A program made the position numbers and the translations under genes. A DNA stretch of 64,000 nucleotides from Pseudoflavonifractor intestinihominis (GTDB lineage Bacteria > Bacillota > Clostridia > Oscillospirales > Oscillospiraceae). The notes under the pieces were generated by a model, which was not told where the DNA came from, searched no databases, and saw only the letters and a program-made list of their open reading frames with translations. Below, in pieces: positions 25,557 to 34,480 of the stretch (position 1 is its first letter; every line of letters begins with the position of its first letter). The stretch is taken from positions 19,834 to 83,833 of the forward strand of contig NZ_JBBMFK010000016.1 of assembly GCF_040096055.1 (NCBI RefSeq), given 5' to 3'.

Positions 25557-26449
25557 TATTTCTCCTCTCGCTCGCTCCTGCGGACGGCCAGCCGGGCCTT
25601 GATCTGCTCCAGGGCCTCGCCGTGGCGAACCGACTTCATATCGGGGAAGGCCTTGAGCAGGCGCTTCTGACCGAAGCGGTAGGTGGATAGCAGCTCCTCG
25701 TTGGCGGCGCGCAGCTCGGCCAGGGCGGCCTCCCGGCGGCGGAGGGCCTCCTCCCGGACGGCCCGCAGCTTGGCCTGCTCCTCCGCCCGCTGGGCCCGCC
25801 GCTCCCCGGCGGACTCCTTCAGGGCCTCTCCCTTCTCGGAGACGGCCAGGGTGGTGTCGGCCAGCCGCTCGCCCAGGCTGTCCGACACCTCGTGGATCTT
25901 GGCGGCCAGCTCCTCCAGCTGGCGCAGGCGCTTGTTCAGGCCCACCACCGTGGCCACGGTGGCCGCCAGATCGGACAGGATCAGGGCGGTGAACACCGCC
26001 AGCAGCACCACCCCCAGAGTGTGGGGGATGGCGGCGGCAAAGGAGGCCACCATGGGGTGGATCACGTCCATGATGAGCAGGCAGGCCAGGCCCCACACCA
26101 GGGAGAACAGCAGGCACACGTACCCGTTCAGATTAAAGGGCATTTTGGAGTAGTCCCACCACTTCTGGTGGAAGACCTTCTCCAGCACAAAGCCGGTGAG
26201 CCACTCCAGGGCGGTGGTGAGGAGCACCGAGCACAGGAACAGGAGGAACACATTGTCCTTCACCGGGGTGAGCAGGCCCACCACCAGCACCACGCCGAAG
26301 CCGTAGATGGGGCAGAGGGGGCCGTTGAGGAAGCCCCGGTTGACGAACTTTCCCGACTTGGCCGCCGCAAAGCACACCTCGCAGCACCAGCCCAGGAAGG
26401 CATAGAGGAAAAAGTACCACATGTATTCGTAGCAGATATCCCAGTTCAT
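25556..26449 (-). CDS. CmpB-like putative ABC transporter permease with C-terminal coiled coil
   Basis: The first 150 residues hold about four transmembrane helices with the family pattern FFLYAFLGWCCEVCF and RGFLNGPLCPIYGFG, typical of the 'putative ABC transporter type IV, CmpB' domain. Residues about 170-290 form a long charged region rich in Ala, Glu and Arg that is probably coiled coil and cytoplasmic. No ATPase or binding protein is adjacent, so a transport role is only nominal. The protein (297 residues) is convergent with ybaK. Function is unknown beyond the family. Confidence 0.82.
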   Translation of the reverse strand: MNWDICYEYMWYFFLYAFLGWCCEVCFAAAKSGKFVNRGFLNGPLCPIYGFGVVLVVGLLTPVKDNVFLLFLCSVLLTTALEWLTGFVLEKVFHQKWWDYSKMPFNLNGYVCLLFSLVWGLACLLIMDVIHPMVASFAAAIPHTLGVVLLAVFTALILSDLAATVATVVGLNKRLRQLEELAAKIHEVSDSLGERLADTTLAVSEKGEALKESAGERRAQRAEEQAKLRAVREEALRRREAALAELRAANEELLSTYRFGQKRLLKAFPDMKSVRHGEALEQIKARLAVRRSEREEK

Positions 26450-26598
26450 TTCTTTCCCGCTTTCCCCGGGTCGCGGCCCGGCCGAAAAATTTTCCCACCT
26501 GATTTCCCCTCTTTGGGGAACCTTTGGTTTTTTCCTTCGTCTATATGGCTGTGAAAGGGGACGGCGCGTCCCTGAAAACCGTATAAAGGAGCATTACG

Positions 26599-27435
26599 AT
26601 GAAGAAAGCTGCCGCTCTGGGCCTGTCCCTGGCCCTCACTGCATCCATGACCCTGCCCGCTCTGGCCGCGGAGGCCATGCCCATCTCCGCCAAGGCCGGC
26701 TACGACACCGCCATCACCCTCAACGGCCAGGTGCTGGACACCAGCGCCATCCCCGCCGTGGACGGCGAGAACCTGATCCCCATGCGCCTGGTGGCTGAGA
26801 ACGACCACGGCTCCGCCAGCTGGTTCCCCGAGGAGAACACCGGCTGGTTCTACCTGGACGGCGGCAACATCACCGTCAACTTCGCCGACAACACCGTCAC
26901 CGTGGGCGACGAGCTGGTGAAGGGCAAGGCCCAGGTGGTCAGCGGCGTGACCTTCCTGTCCGCCAGCGTGCTGGAGCTCTTTGAGGGCTACGACGTGGCC
27001 GTGGCCGAGGACGGCTCCATCGCCATCACCACCCCCAACGGCACGCCCCTTGTCCAGGGCGCCTACACCATCCAGGAGGCCGCCGGCATCGCCGTGGGCA
27101 TGAAGACCGGCCTGGACGTGCTGGTGGAGAACTACGGCGTGCCCCAGGGTGCGCTGGAGGAGGGCGTGGCCTTCCTGCCCATGATCACCTCTCCCGACAC
27201 CGTCATCCTGGGCAAGCTGGCCGAGGGCGCCGATGTGGACGCCGTGAAGGAGGCCTTTGAGGCCTACCGCCAGAGCCAGGAGGACACCTTCTCCTGGTAC
27301 CTGAGCCAGAACCTGCCCAAGGTGCAGAACGCCCGCACCGTGGTGGACGGGGACTACATCCTCTTTGTCATCGGCGAAAACCCCGACGCCGCCGAGGAGG
27401 CCTTCCACACCTTCGTGGCCGCTCAGAACGCCTGA
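26599..27435 (+). CDS. Secreted stalk-domain / DUF4358 protein
   Basis: This 278-residue protein starts with a Sec signal peptide cleaved after about residue 23 (ALAAEA). A copper-amine-oxidase N-terminal-like ('stalk') region follows at about 40-145, with LIPMRLVAE and VNFADNTVTVGDE. The C-terminal half (about 190-275) matches DUF4358, a lipoprotein-associated domain of Clostridia, with MITSPDTVILGK and YILFVIGENPD. It is probably exported to the wall or medium. The stalk domain often mediates surface attachment; the role of DUF4358 is unknown. A clear terminator follows. Confidence 0.82.
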   Translation: MKKAAALGLSLALTASMTLPALAAEAMPISAKAGYDTAITLNGQVLDTSAIPAVDGENLIPMRLVAENDHGSASWFPEENTGWFYLDGGNITVNFADNTVTVGDELVKGKAQVVSGVTFLSASVLELFEGYDVAVAEDGSIAITTPNGTPLVQGAYTIQEAAGIAVGMKTGLDVLVENYGVPQGALEEGVAFLPMITSPDTVILGKLAEGADVDAVKEAFEAYRQSQEDTFSWYLSQNLPKVQNARTVVDGDYILFVIGENPDAAEEAFHTFVAAQNA

Positions 27436-27454
27436 GCCTTTTATACCCGAATGA

Positions 27455-27494
27455 CCCCCGCCGGCCACAGGCCGGCGGGGGTTTCGTTTTTTCT
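27455..27494 (+). terminator. Terminator of the stalk-domain gene
   Basis: CCCCCGCCGGCC (27455-27466) pairs perfectly with 27470-27481 around ACA and is followed by TTTCGTTTTTTC. Confidence 0.9.
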
Positions 27495-27505
27495 GTGTTT
27501 CTTTC

Positions 27506-29380
27506 TCAGCTGTTGAGCATGGCCATGAATTCCTCGCCGGTGATGGTCTCCTTCTCCAGCAGGTAGGCGGCCAGCTTGTGGAGCTGGTCCTCGTGCTCTT
27601 TGAGTAGACGGCGGGCCTTGTCGTGGGCGTTCTTCACCGTCTCCACCACCAGGGCGTCCACCCGGGAGGCGGTGTCCGCCGCGCAGGTCAGGGAGGCGTC
27701 GCCCCCCAGGTACTTGTTCTGCACCGTCTCCAGGGCCACCATGTCGAACTCGTCGGTCATGCCGTACCGGGTCACCATGGCCCGGGAGAGCTTGGTGGCC
27801 TGCTCGATGTCGTTGGAGGCGCCGGTGGTCATGTTGTCCGGCCCGAAGATCAGCTCCTCGGCGGCCCGGCCGCCGGTGAGGGTGGCGATCTTGTTGGTCA
27901 GCTCGGTGCGGCTCATGAGGGACTTCTCCCCCTGCTCCACCTGCATGGTGTACCCCAGGGCGCCGGAGGTGCGGGGGATGATGGTGATCTTGGTCACCGG
28001 GGCGGAGTGGGTCTGGAGGGCGGCCACCAGGGCGTGGCCGATCTCGTGGTAGGCCACGATCTTCTTCTCCTCCGGGGAGATGACCGCGTTCTTCCGCTGA
28101 GCGCCGGCGATGACGGTCTCCACGCTCTCCTCCAGGTCGGCCTGGGTCACGGTCTTGCGGCCCATGCGCACCGCCCGGAGGGCGCCCTCGTTGATGATGT
28201 TGGCCAGCTCGGCGCCCGAGGCGCCGGCGGTGGCCCGGGCAATGGCATCCCAGTCCACGTCGGCGTCCAGATGGACGTCCTTGCCGTGGACCTTCAGGAT
28301 GGCGATACGGCCCTGGAGGTCGGGCAGCTCCACGGGCACCCGCCGGTCAAACCGGCCGGGCCGCAGCAGGGCGGGGTCCAGGGACTCGGGCCGGTTGGTG
28401 GCCGCCAGCAGCACCACGCCCTTCCGGCCGTCAAAGCCGTCCATCTCGGCCAGCAGCTGGTTCAGGGTCTGCTCCCGCTCGTCGTTGCCGCCCACACCGG
28501 CGCCGTCCCGCTTCTTGCCGATGGCGTCGATCTCGTCGATGAACACGATGCAGGGGGCCTTCTCATTGGCCTGCTTGAACAGGTCCCGGACCTTGGCCGC
28601 GCCCATGCCCACGAACATCTCCACAAACTCCGAGCCGGAGATGGAGAAGAAGGGCACCTTGGCCTCTCCCGCCACGGCCTTGGCCAGCAGGGTCTTGCCG
28701 GTGCCCGGAGGGCCCACCAGCAGCACGCCCTTGGGCAGCTTGGCGCCGATGGCGGCGTACTTCTCCGGCTCGTGGAGGAAGTCCACCACCTCCATCAGGG
28801 ACTCCTTGGCCTCGTCCTGTCCGGCCACGTCGGCAAAGGTGACGCCGGTGGCCTTCTCCTCCACGTAGATCTTGGCCCCCGACTTGCCGAAGGTCATGGC
28901 GTTGCCCATGCCGCCGGGCATACCGCCGCCCATCCGCTTGACCATCCACCGGGACAGCAGCTCGCCGATGACCAGGAAGAACACGATGGGCAGCACCCAG
29001 CTCACCACAAAGCTCAGCAGCGGGGAGGCCTGGGTGGGGATGGAGGCGGCGAAGTGGATGTCCGGGTCGCTGCGCAGCTGCTGGAGCAGCCGCTGGCCGT
29101 CGTCGGGCCACGGGCCGGTCTTATAGTACCCCTCGTTGCCCTGGTCGTCGGTGGCGATGAAGACGATCTGCTGTTCCTCCGTCTCCCAGGCCACGTCGCT
29201 GACCTGGCCGTTGTCCACCATGGTGAGGAACTGGTCGTAGCTGACCTCCACCACCTGCTTGTCCAGTACCGAGGGGAACAGCAGCGCGTTGAGCAGCATG
29301 ACCACCACCATGGCGATGATATAGTAAAAAATCAGCGGTTTCTTGGGGGGTGTGGGCTTGGTGTCTTTCACTTCCTGCAT
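27506..29380 (-). CDS. ftsH: ATP-dependent zinc metalloprotease FtsH (second copy)
   Basis: From the ATG at 29380, which has an AGAAGGAGG site, the protein is 624 residues. It has two transmembrane helices enclosing a short external domain, Walker A GPPGTGKT at 223-230 and a zinc motif HEIGH at 445-449. HExxH is intact, but the usual alanine is isoleucine. It differs clearly from the copy at 13110-15110 and stands alone with its own promoter. Two FtsH paralogues can form separate or mixed hexamers with different substrates. It faces the stalk-domain gene convergently. Confidence 0.95.
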   Translation of the reverse strand: MQEVKDTKPTPPKKPLIFYYIIAMVVVMLLNALLFPSVLDKQVVEVSYDQFLTMVDNGQVSDVAWETEEQQIVFIATDDQGNEGYYKTGPWPDDGQRLLQQLRSDPDIHFAASIPTQASPLLSFVVSWVLPIVFFLVIGELLSRWMVKRMGGGMPGGMGNAMTFGKSGAKIYVEEKATGVTFADVAGQDEAKESLMEVVDFLHEPEKYAAIGAKLPKGVLLVGPPGTGKTLLAKAVAGEAKVPFFSISGSEFVEMFVGMGAAKVRDLFKQANEKAPCIVFIDEIDAIGKKRDGAGVGGNDEREQTLNQLLAEMDGFDGRKGVVLLAATNRPESLDPALLRPGRFDRRVPVELPDLQGRIAILKVHGKDVHLDADVDWDAIARATAGASGAELANIINEGALRAVRMGRKTVTQADLEESVETVIAGAQRKNAVISPEEKKIVAYHEIGHALVAALQTHSAPVTKITIIPRTSGALGYTMQVEQGEKSLMSRTELTNKIATLTGGRAAEELIFGPDNMTTGASNDIEQATKLSRAMVTRYGMTDEFDMVALETVQNKYLGGDASLTCAADTASRVDALVVETVKNAHDKARRLLKEHEDQLHKLAAYLLEKETITGEEFMAMLNS

Positions 29381-29438
29381 CTCAATGCCTCCTTCTGTCG
29401 GCTCGCTTCTATTGGCGCGTTTTATTTTTACACGAAAT

Positions 29439-29467
29439 AAAATATTCTTTCCTGACCGGAAATTCAA
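29439..29467 (-). promoter_or_regulatory. Promoter for the second ftsH
   Basis: On the minus strand TTGAAT (29462-29467), a 17-base spacer and TATTTT (29439-29444) lie in an AT-rich stretch about 60 bases upstream of the ATG. Confidence 0.6.
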
Positions 29468-29648
29468 TAAAAAAAGTGTGAACATTCCCCGCTTTTTGCG
29501 TTACAATCTCTTCGTTTTGGGCAAATAGGCCTCCGCAGCTGGGATAGGCTTCCAGCCATATGTCCCTCTTCCGTCTCTTCGGCCCAAAATTCCCCGAATC
29601 TTCCCTCTCTGCCCGCCTTTTTCCCCCTATATGTTGTGCAAAATGCGG

Positions 29649-29678
29649 CTGTCATTTTCCCTTTTCCGGGGGTATAAT
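29649..29678 (+). promoter_or_regulatory. Promoter for the YoaK-like gene
   Basis: A perfect TATAAT (29673-29678) is preceded at 18 bases by CTGTCA, a weak -35. It lies 39 bases upstream of the TTG start. Confidence 0.55.
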
Positions 29679-29716
29679 GGAATCCACAAAATCGGGCTTG
29701 GAAAGGGCTGGCTGAC

Positions 29717-30454
29717 TTGAATACGCAGAGCAAACAAGAGAACGAGCAACATTTTCTCACCTGTGAACGGGACTGGGTCTACTTCACCCTGATCGCCGTG
29801 GCGGGCTTCTGGGGCGCATACACCTTCCTGCTGCGGGGCGGCGTATTCTGCAACGCCCAGACCAGCAACGTGGTCCTCATGGGCCTGGCCCTGGGTTCCG
29901 GGGAGTGGAGCAAGGGCCTGTACTATCTGGTACCCATCTCGGCCTATGTGCTGGGCTCCGTGGTGTCCGAGCTGGCCCCCAACCCCATCAAACACCGCTT
30001 TGCCATCCGGTGGGACACCATCCTGATGCTCATCGAGATGGTGGCCATGCTGTGCCTGGGCTTTGTGCCCGAGTCCGCCCCCGCCCAGATCTGCCAGGTG
30101 GTCATCAACTTCCTGGCCTCCATGCAGTACAACACCTTCCGCCAGGCCGAGGGCATCCCCGTGGCCACCACCTTCACCACCAACCATATCCGCCAGATCG
30201 GCGTGGGCCTGGCCAAGGAGTTCCACCACCGCCATTCCCCCGACAAGTCCCACCGGAAAAAGCTGGCCACCCACGCGGGTATGCTGCTCTTCTTCGCCAC
30301 GGGCGTGATCGTGGGCACCATCTTCTGCCACCTGCTGGTGGGCAGGGCCATCTGGGTGACCATTATCCCCCTGGGTGTTGTCTTTATCAAGCTGCTCCAC
30401 GCCGACCTGACCACCGAGAAGAGTATGGTGGAGCAAAAGCCCTCCGGCCATTGA
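29717..30454 (+). CDS. DUF1275 / YoaK-like membrane protein
   Basis: The 245-residue integral membrane protein has about six hydrophobic segments. DUF1275 features include GGVFCNAQTSNVVLMGLALG near residue 40 and QYNTFRQAEGIPVATTFTTNH near 138. The family is widespread and described only as a predicted transporter-like membrane protein. Translation seems to start at TTG with GGAAAGGG upstream; no better ATG is near. It has its own promoter and terminator. Function is unknown. Confidence 0.85.
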   Translation: MNTQSKQENEQHFLTCERDWVYFTLIAVAGFWGAYTFLLRGGVFCNAQTSNVVLMGLALGSGEWSKGLYYLVPISAYVLGSVVSELAPNPIKHRFAIRWDTILMLIEMVAMLCLGFVPESAPAQICQVVINFLASMQYNTFRQAEGIPVATTFTTNHIRQIGVGLAKEFHHRHSPDKSHRKKLATHAGMLLFFATGVIVGTIFCHLLVGRAIWVTIIPLGVVFIKLLHADLTTEKSMVEQKPSGH

Positions 30455-30506
30455 TTGCCCCCACAATCAGGAATAGAAGCGCGCAGCTGTATACGGAAAT
30501 ATGACG

Positions 30507-30550
30507 CGGCAGCTTCCCTCGTACCCGGGGAAGCTGCCGTTTTCTTTTTT
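30507..30550 (+). terminator. Terminator of the YoaK-like gene
   Basis: CGGCAGCTTCCC (30507-30518) pairs with 30528-30539, followed by TTTTCTTTTTT. Confidence 0.9.
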
Positions 30551-30694
30551 ATATCGGCTGCACAGTCTGCTTCCGTCTGCACACTTTTGAACGGGATAAG
30601 GTCCGTTGGATGGAAAAGGCGGACATGTCCTGTTATACTGTATAAAATCACACAACCGCGCAACAGGAACATTACCGAAAGGGAGAAAATCGTC

Positions 30695-31585
30695 GTGCCT
30701 GTCATCGTAGACCAACATATGCGTGAGCGGATCACCCATGAAGCAGCCCTTTTCCCCATCAGCTATTTTGAAAATGAGCTCTCTGAACTTCCCAACTGGG
30801 AAGGCCCTTTGCACTGGCACCCGGATTTTGAGATCGCCAGAGCAGAAATCGCTGCGTTGGATTACCAGGTAGGGCAGAAACACATCCTGTTGCAGCCCGG
30901 GGACAGCCTGCTGGTAAACGGCAATCTGCTGCATGGTGTGAGGCAGATTGCCGGCGATATGCCCGACCCTTTGCCGGCCATTGTTTTTTCCGGCACCTTG
31001 ATTGCCCCCGAAACCAGTACGATCTATCAAAAATATATTGCACCGATTGGGGATTGTGGGTCATTGCCCTTTATTGTGTTCCGGCGGCAAGACGATTGGT
31101 GCGGCGAGATCCACTGCCTGCTGGATGAAATATTTACTTGCCTGAAACAGCGCACCGGCTGCTATGAAATGGTGGTGCAGCGCGGCCTGAATCGTCTGCT
31201 CGAATGTCTGTTCCGCCGCTTTGATGCACTGCCGAAATCCCAGGCCACCCGCATACAGCTCCGCACACAGGTGCGTGTGCAGAAAATGTTGTCCTACATC
31301 TATACGCATTATGCCGAGCCCATCACATTTACGGACATTGCCGAGGCGGCCAGCATCAGCCGGAGCGAGGCCGCACGCTGCTTTCATGAATATATGGATT
31401 GTTCTCCGGTGAACGCATTGATCCGTTATCGGCTTCAAACCGCGCACAGGCTGCTGCATGATGCATCCCTGACGGTTCAGGAAATAAGTGCGGCCTGCGG
31501 TTTCCGCTCCGCCAACTATTTTGGCCGTCAGTTCCGGCAAATCTACGGATATACGCCGGGCCATGTCCGCAGTTTGGAAAGATAG
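30695..31585 (+). CDS. AraC-family transcriptional regulator with cupin sensor domain
   Basis: The 296-residue protein has an N-terminal cupin region (HWHPDFEIARAE near residue 42) and a C-terminal AraC DNA-binding domain (about 195-292) containing TFTDIAEAASISRSEAARCFHE and EISAACGFRSANYFGRQFR. A GTG at 30695 behind AAAGGGAG is the best start; in-frame codons further upstream run through the preceding terminator. Codon use is visibly less GC-rich than in most neighbours, a feature shared with the following transporter. The pair probably form a sugar-uptake regulon acquired together. The effector is unknown. Confidence 0.88.
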   Translation: MPVIVDQHMRERITHEAALFPISYFENELSELPNWEGPLHWHPDFEIARAEIAALDYQVGQKHILLQPGDSLLVNGNLLHGVRQIAGDMPDPLPAIVFSGTLIAPETSTIYQKYIAPIGDCGSLPFIVFRRQDDWCGEIHCLLDEIFTCLKQRTGCYEMVVQRGLNRLLECLFRRFDALPKSQATRIQLRTQVRVQKMLSYIYTHYAEPITFTDIAEAASISRSEAARCFHEYMDCSPVNALIRYRLQTAHRLLHDASLTVQEISAACGFRSANYFGRQFRQIYGYTPGHVRSLER

Positions 31586-31612
31586 TGCTATGTTTTGACG
31601 GTATTATCCCTT

Positions 31613-31645
31613 ATGGCACACTGATTTTGCTGTTATAATGCCATA
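31613..31645 (+). promoter_or_regulatory. Promoter and inverted repeat upstream of the MFS gene
   Basis: An extended -10 (TGTTATAAT, 31631-31639) is enclosed by an inverted repeat, TATGGCA (31613-31619) and TGCCATA (31639-31645). The repeat is a candidate binding site for the AraC-type protein encoded just upstream. Confidence 0.55.
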
Positions 31646-31705
31646 CGGCACGTCCCAGCAGGGGATGGCGCCGAAATCTGTACAGCCTATCAGGAAGGAA
31701 CTGCC

Positions 31706-32905
31706 ATGACCGTTACACTCAACTATCGAAAGACACTGCGGGCCTGTTATCTTGGTTACGTAACACAAGCGATCTGCGCGAACTTTGCGCCGCTGCTTTT
31801 TTTGACCTTTCAAAAAACATACAGCATCTCACTGGGTGAAATTGCACTGATTCCCACTGTGTTTTTCCTGACGCAGCTGGTGATCGACTTTGCCGCCGCC
31901 GAATTTGTGGACAGAGTCGGTTATCGCGCCTGTGTGATCGTATCGCATATCTTGTCTGCGGCAGGACTGGTCATGCTGACATTTTTGCCGGATATCCTCC
32001 CTGTCCCGTTTCTGGGAATCCTGATCTCCGTTATGGTCTATGCCGTCAGCAGCGGCCTGATCGAAGTCCTGATCAGTCCGATTGTGGAGGCATGCCCATT
32101 TGAACACAAAGAGAGCCGGATGAGTCTGCTGCACTCTTTTTACTGCTGGGGAATGGTGGCCGTGGTCCTGGGATCGACACTGTTCTTTGCCCTGTTCGGC
32201 CTGGAAAACTGGCGGATTCTCACCCTGCTGTGGGCGCTCATCCCGTTTTGCAATATTTTTAACTTCCTCACTTGTCCCATAGCGCGGCTGGTCGAAAACG
32301 GAGCGGGCGCGGGTGTAAGAACCTTGCTTCGCTTGCCCGTATTTTGGCTTTTGATCCTTTTGATGGCCTGCTCCGGAGCCGCAGAAAACGCAATGGCACA
32401 GTGGGCATCTGCCTTTACGGAAGCCGCAATCGGGGTCCCCAAGACAATCGGCGACCTTGCAGGGCCGTGCCTTTTTGCAGCCCTTATGGGCGTGTCCCGT
32501 GTACTTTGCGCCAGAATGAGCCGCAAAGTGGAGCTCAGGAATCTTATGCTGGTATGCGGTGTCCTGTGTGTAGGCTGCTATCTGCTGGCATCCCTGTCGC
32601 TGTCCCCGATTTTGGGGTTGGCAGGCTGTGCGCTGTGCGGATTTTCCGTTGGAATCATGTGGCCGGGAACCATCAGCATTTCTTCTCAGGCCTGTCCTGC
32701 GGGCGGCACTGCCATGTTTGCGTTTCTGGCGCTGGCGGGCGACCTCGGCGGAACCTTAGGCCCGATGTCTGTGGGCGTCGTCTCCGGTCTGGCCGACGGT
32801 GATCTGAAAAAAGGGTTTCTTGCCGCCGCCGTTTTCCCGGTCGTATTGGTGTTGGGATTGGCCGTATTAAAAAGAAAAAGTCGAAAAAGCCGCCCTGAAG
32901 CGTGA
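31706..32905 (+). CDS. Major facilitator superfamily transporter
   Basis: This 399-residue protein has twelve predicted transmembrane helices and begins TLNYRKTLRACYLGYVTQA. It shows MFS features such as the acidic/basic loop AEFVDRVGYRACV between helices 2 and 3 and a related loop (ARMSRKVELRN) between helices 8 and 9. It resembles the FucP/sugar-permease branch, but substrate cannot be assigned. It follows the AraC gene by 120 bases and shares its lower GC content. AGGAAGGA precedes the ATG. Its C-terminus is strongly basic (KRKSRKSR). I saw no clear terminator after it. Confidence 0.87.
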   Translation: MTVTLNYRKTLRACYLGYVTQAICANFAPLLFLTFQKTYSISLGEIALIPTVFFLTQLVIDFAAAEFVDRVGYRACVIVSHILSAAGLVMLTFLPDILPVPFLGILISVMVYAVSSGLIEVLISPIVEACPFEHKESRMSLLHSFYCWGMVAVVLGSTLFFALFGLENWRILTLLWALIPFCNIFNFLTCPIARLVENGAGAGVRTLLRLPVFWLLILLMACSGAAENAMAQWASAFTEAAIGVPKTIGDLAGPCLFAALMGVSRVLCARMSRKVELRNLMLVCGVLCVGCYLLASLSLSPILGLAGCALCGFSVGIMWPGTISISSQACPAGGTAMFAFLALAGDLGGTLGPMSVGVVSGLADGDLKKGFLAAAVFPVVLVLGLAVLKRKSRKSRPEA

Positions 32906-33110
32906 ACTGGCGCCCCCGGCCAGAGGCATGGGCAGGCCGTCGGGAAAGCGGCTCCCAGCGGGCGGCGAGGGGGCGCTGCCCAGCCAATTTATCGCGGAAA
33001 TAAATTTCTTTTGGAACTGCGGTGTGAAAGCGCGTCTGAATGTGGTAAAATCAAAATACCGCAATCACATTTTCCCATGGTTTGCAGGCTTATGAAGGGA
33101 TATAAATGAG

Positions 33111-33566
33111 ATGACCAAAATACTTTTCGTGTGCCACGGCAACATCTGCCGCTCCCCCATGGCGGAGTTTCTTTTCTGGCATCTGGCGGAGAAGCGGGGG
33201 AGAGGCGGAGCGTTCTCCGTGGCCTCCGCCGCCACCAGCCGGGAGGAGATCGGCAACGGCGTCCACCCGGGCACCCGGCGGGTGCTCGCCCGGTACGGCA
33301 TCGACCCGTCGGGCAAGCGGGCCGTCCAGCTCACGGCGGCCGACTACGGCAAATACGACCTGCTGCTGGGCATGGACAGCGCCAACGTGCGCAACATGCT
33401 GCGCATCCTGGGCGGCGACCCGGAGCACAAGGTCTGCCGCCTGCTGGATCTGACCAGCCACCCCCGGGACATCGCCGACCCCTGGTACACCGGCGACTTT
33501 GAGGCCACCCTGGCCGACATTCTGGAGGGCTGCGACGCCCTTCTGGCCCGGTATTCCGGGCGGTAA
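33111..33566 (+). CDS. Low-molecular-weight protein tyrosine phosphatase
   Basis: The 151-residue enzyme has the P-loop VCHGNICRS with catalytic Cys8 and Arg14, and the general-acid motif DIADPWYTGDF near residue 120. These are diagnostic of the low-molecular-weight phosphatase fold. Such enzymes dephosphorylate tyrosine residues in the cytoplasm, often on kinases of surface polysaccharide assembly; no such kinase is in the window. GC-rich codon use resumes here after the AraC/MFS pair. A terminator follows. Confidence 0.93.
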   Translation: MTKILFVCHGNICRSPMAEFLFWHLAEKRGRGGAFSVASAATSREEIGNGVHPGTRRVLARYGIDPSGKRAVQLTAADYGKYDLLLGMDSANVRNMLRILGGDPEHKVCRLLDLTSHPRDIADPWYTGDFEATLADILEGCDALLARYSGR

Positions 33567-33578
33567 ACCCTGTTTTTC

Positions 33579-33612
33579 AGCCCTCCGGCCCTTTGGCCGG
33601 AGGGCTTTTTCT
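33579..33612 (+). terminator. Terminator of the phosphatase gene
   Basis: AGCCCTCCGGCC (33579-33590) pairs with 33595-33606 around CTTT, followed by TTTTCTTC. Confidence 0.9.
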
Positions 33613-33751
33613 TCTCTCCTCCTCTTTTTCGCCCTTTTAAATTATTTTTCCCATTTTTACCTGCGTTGTTGCACCCGGTTCCCAGCGGTGCTAGAATGTG
33701 GTAAATCATCCCGCATCTGTGTGTGGGGTGCAACGCAAAGGAGTTGATCTC

Positions 33752-34423
33752 ATGGCAAACTTCTGCAAAAAATGCGGACGGCCCCTGGAGAACGGCCGCT
33801 GTCCCGTGTGTGACGGCCCGGCCCAGCCCCAGTATGCGCCCCCCGCCTCTTCCGGTTCCGGTGCTGCCTTCTTCGCCGGGCTGGGAAACGACCTGCGGGC
33901 CTTTTTCGCCTCCCGGGATCCCTTCCGCATCGCCCCGGCAGCGGGCTTTGTGGTGGTGGCACTGATCTACCTGCTGCAGGCCTTCTTCTCTCTCTCCGAC
34001 AACGGACTTTCCTACAATCTGTATGTGGTCCTGTCCTGGCTGAACCTGCTGAGCTGCATCGCCGTGGGCGTTGGGGCCGTGAACCTGGTCAAGGGCAAGG
34101 CCACCGCCGGCACGGCGCTGCTGTCCGGCTGCGTGTCCGCCCTGATGGGCCTCACCGGCGTGCTCAACCTGCTGGGTATGCTGGTGCCGCACTCGTCCTT
34201 CTTCAACTACCTGCTGCCCTGCCTGTTTATCCTGGTGCTGGGCCTGGGCCTGACGGTCAAGGTCCGCCTGTTCCGGATGTTCTGCCTGGGCGGCGCAGCT
34301 GCTCTGGCCCTGATCCTGCTGGTGGAGGTCTTTACCACCCTGCCCTTCCTGCCCCAGCTGGCGCTGTGCTGGTGCGCCCTGTGCGGCGCCCTGGCCGTGG
34401 TAAAAGGTTATCTCCAGGTGTGA
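33752..34423 (+). CDS. Zinc-ribbon membrane protein
   Basis: The 223-residue protein begins with a four-cysteine zinc ribbon (CKKC at residues 5-8, CPVC at about 17-20). A short linker and about six transmembrane helices fill residues 60-220. AAAGGAG precedes the ATG at 33752. The layout of a cytoplasmic zinc ribbon fused to a membrane domain is common in Clostridia and of unknown function. It is first of five same-strand genes ending at 38767 and may belong to that group, with the second zinc-ribbon gene 57 bases downstream. Confidence 0.75.
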   Translation: MANFCKKCGRPLENGRCPVCDGPAQPQYAPPASSGSGAAFFAGLGNDLRAFFASRDPFRIAPAAGFVVVALIYLLQAFFSLSDNGLSYNLYVVLSWLNLLSCIAVGVGAVNLVKGKATAGTALLSGCVSALMGLTGVLNLLGMLVPHSSFFNYLLPCLFILVLGLGLTVKVRLFRMFCLGGAAALALILLVEVFTTLPFLPQLALCWCALCGALAVVKGYLQV

Positions 34424-34480
34424 CAATCCCATCTGGCAAGCGTTCCTGTATATACAAAAAGAAAAAGGAGGATTTTCATT

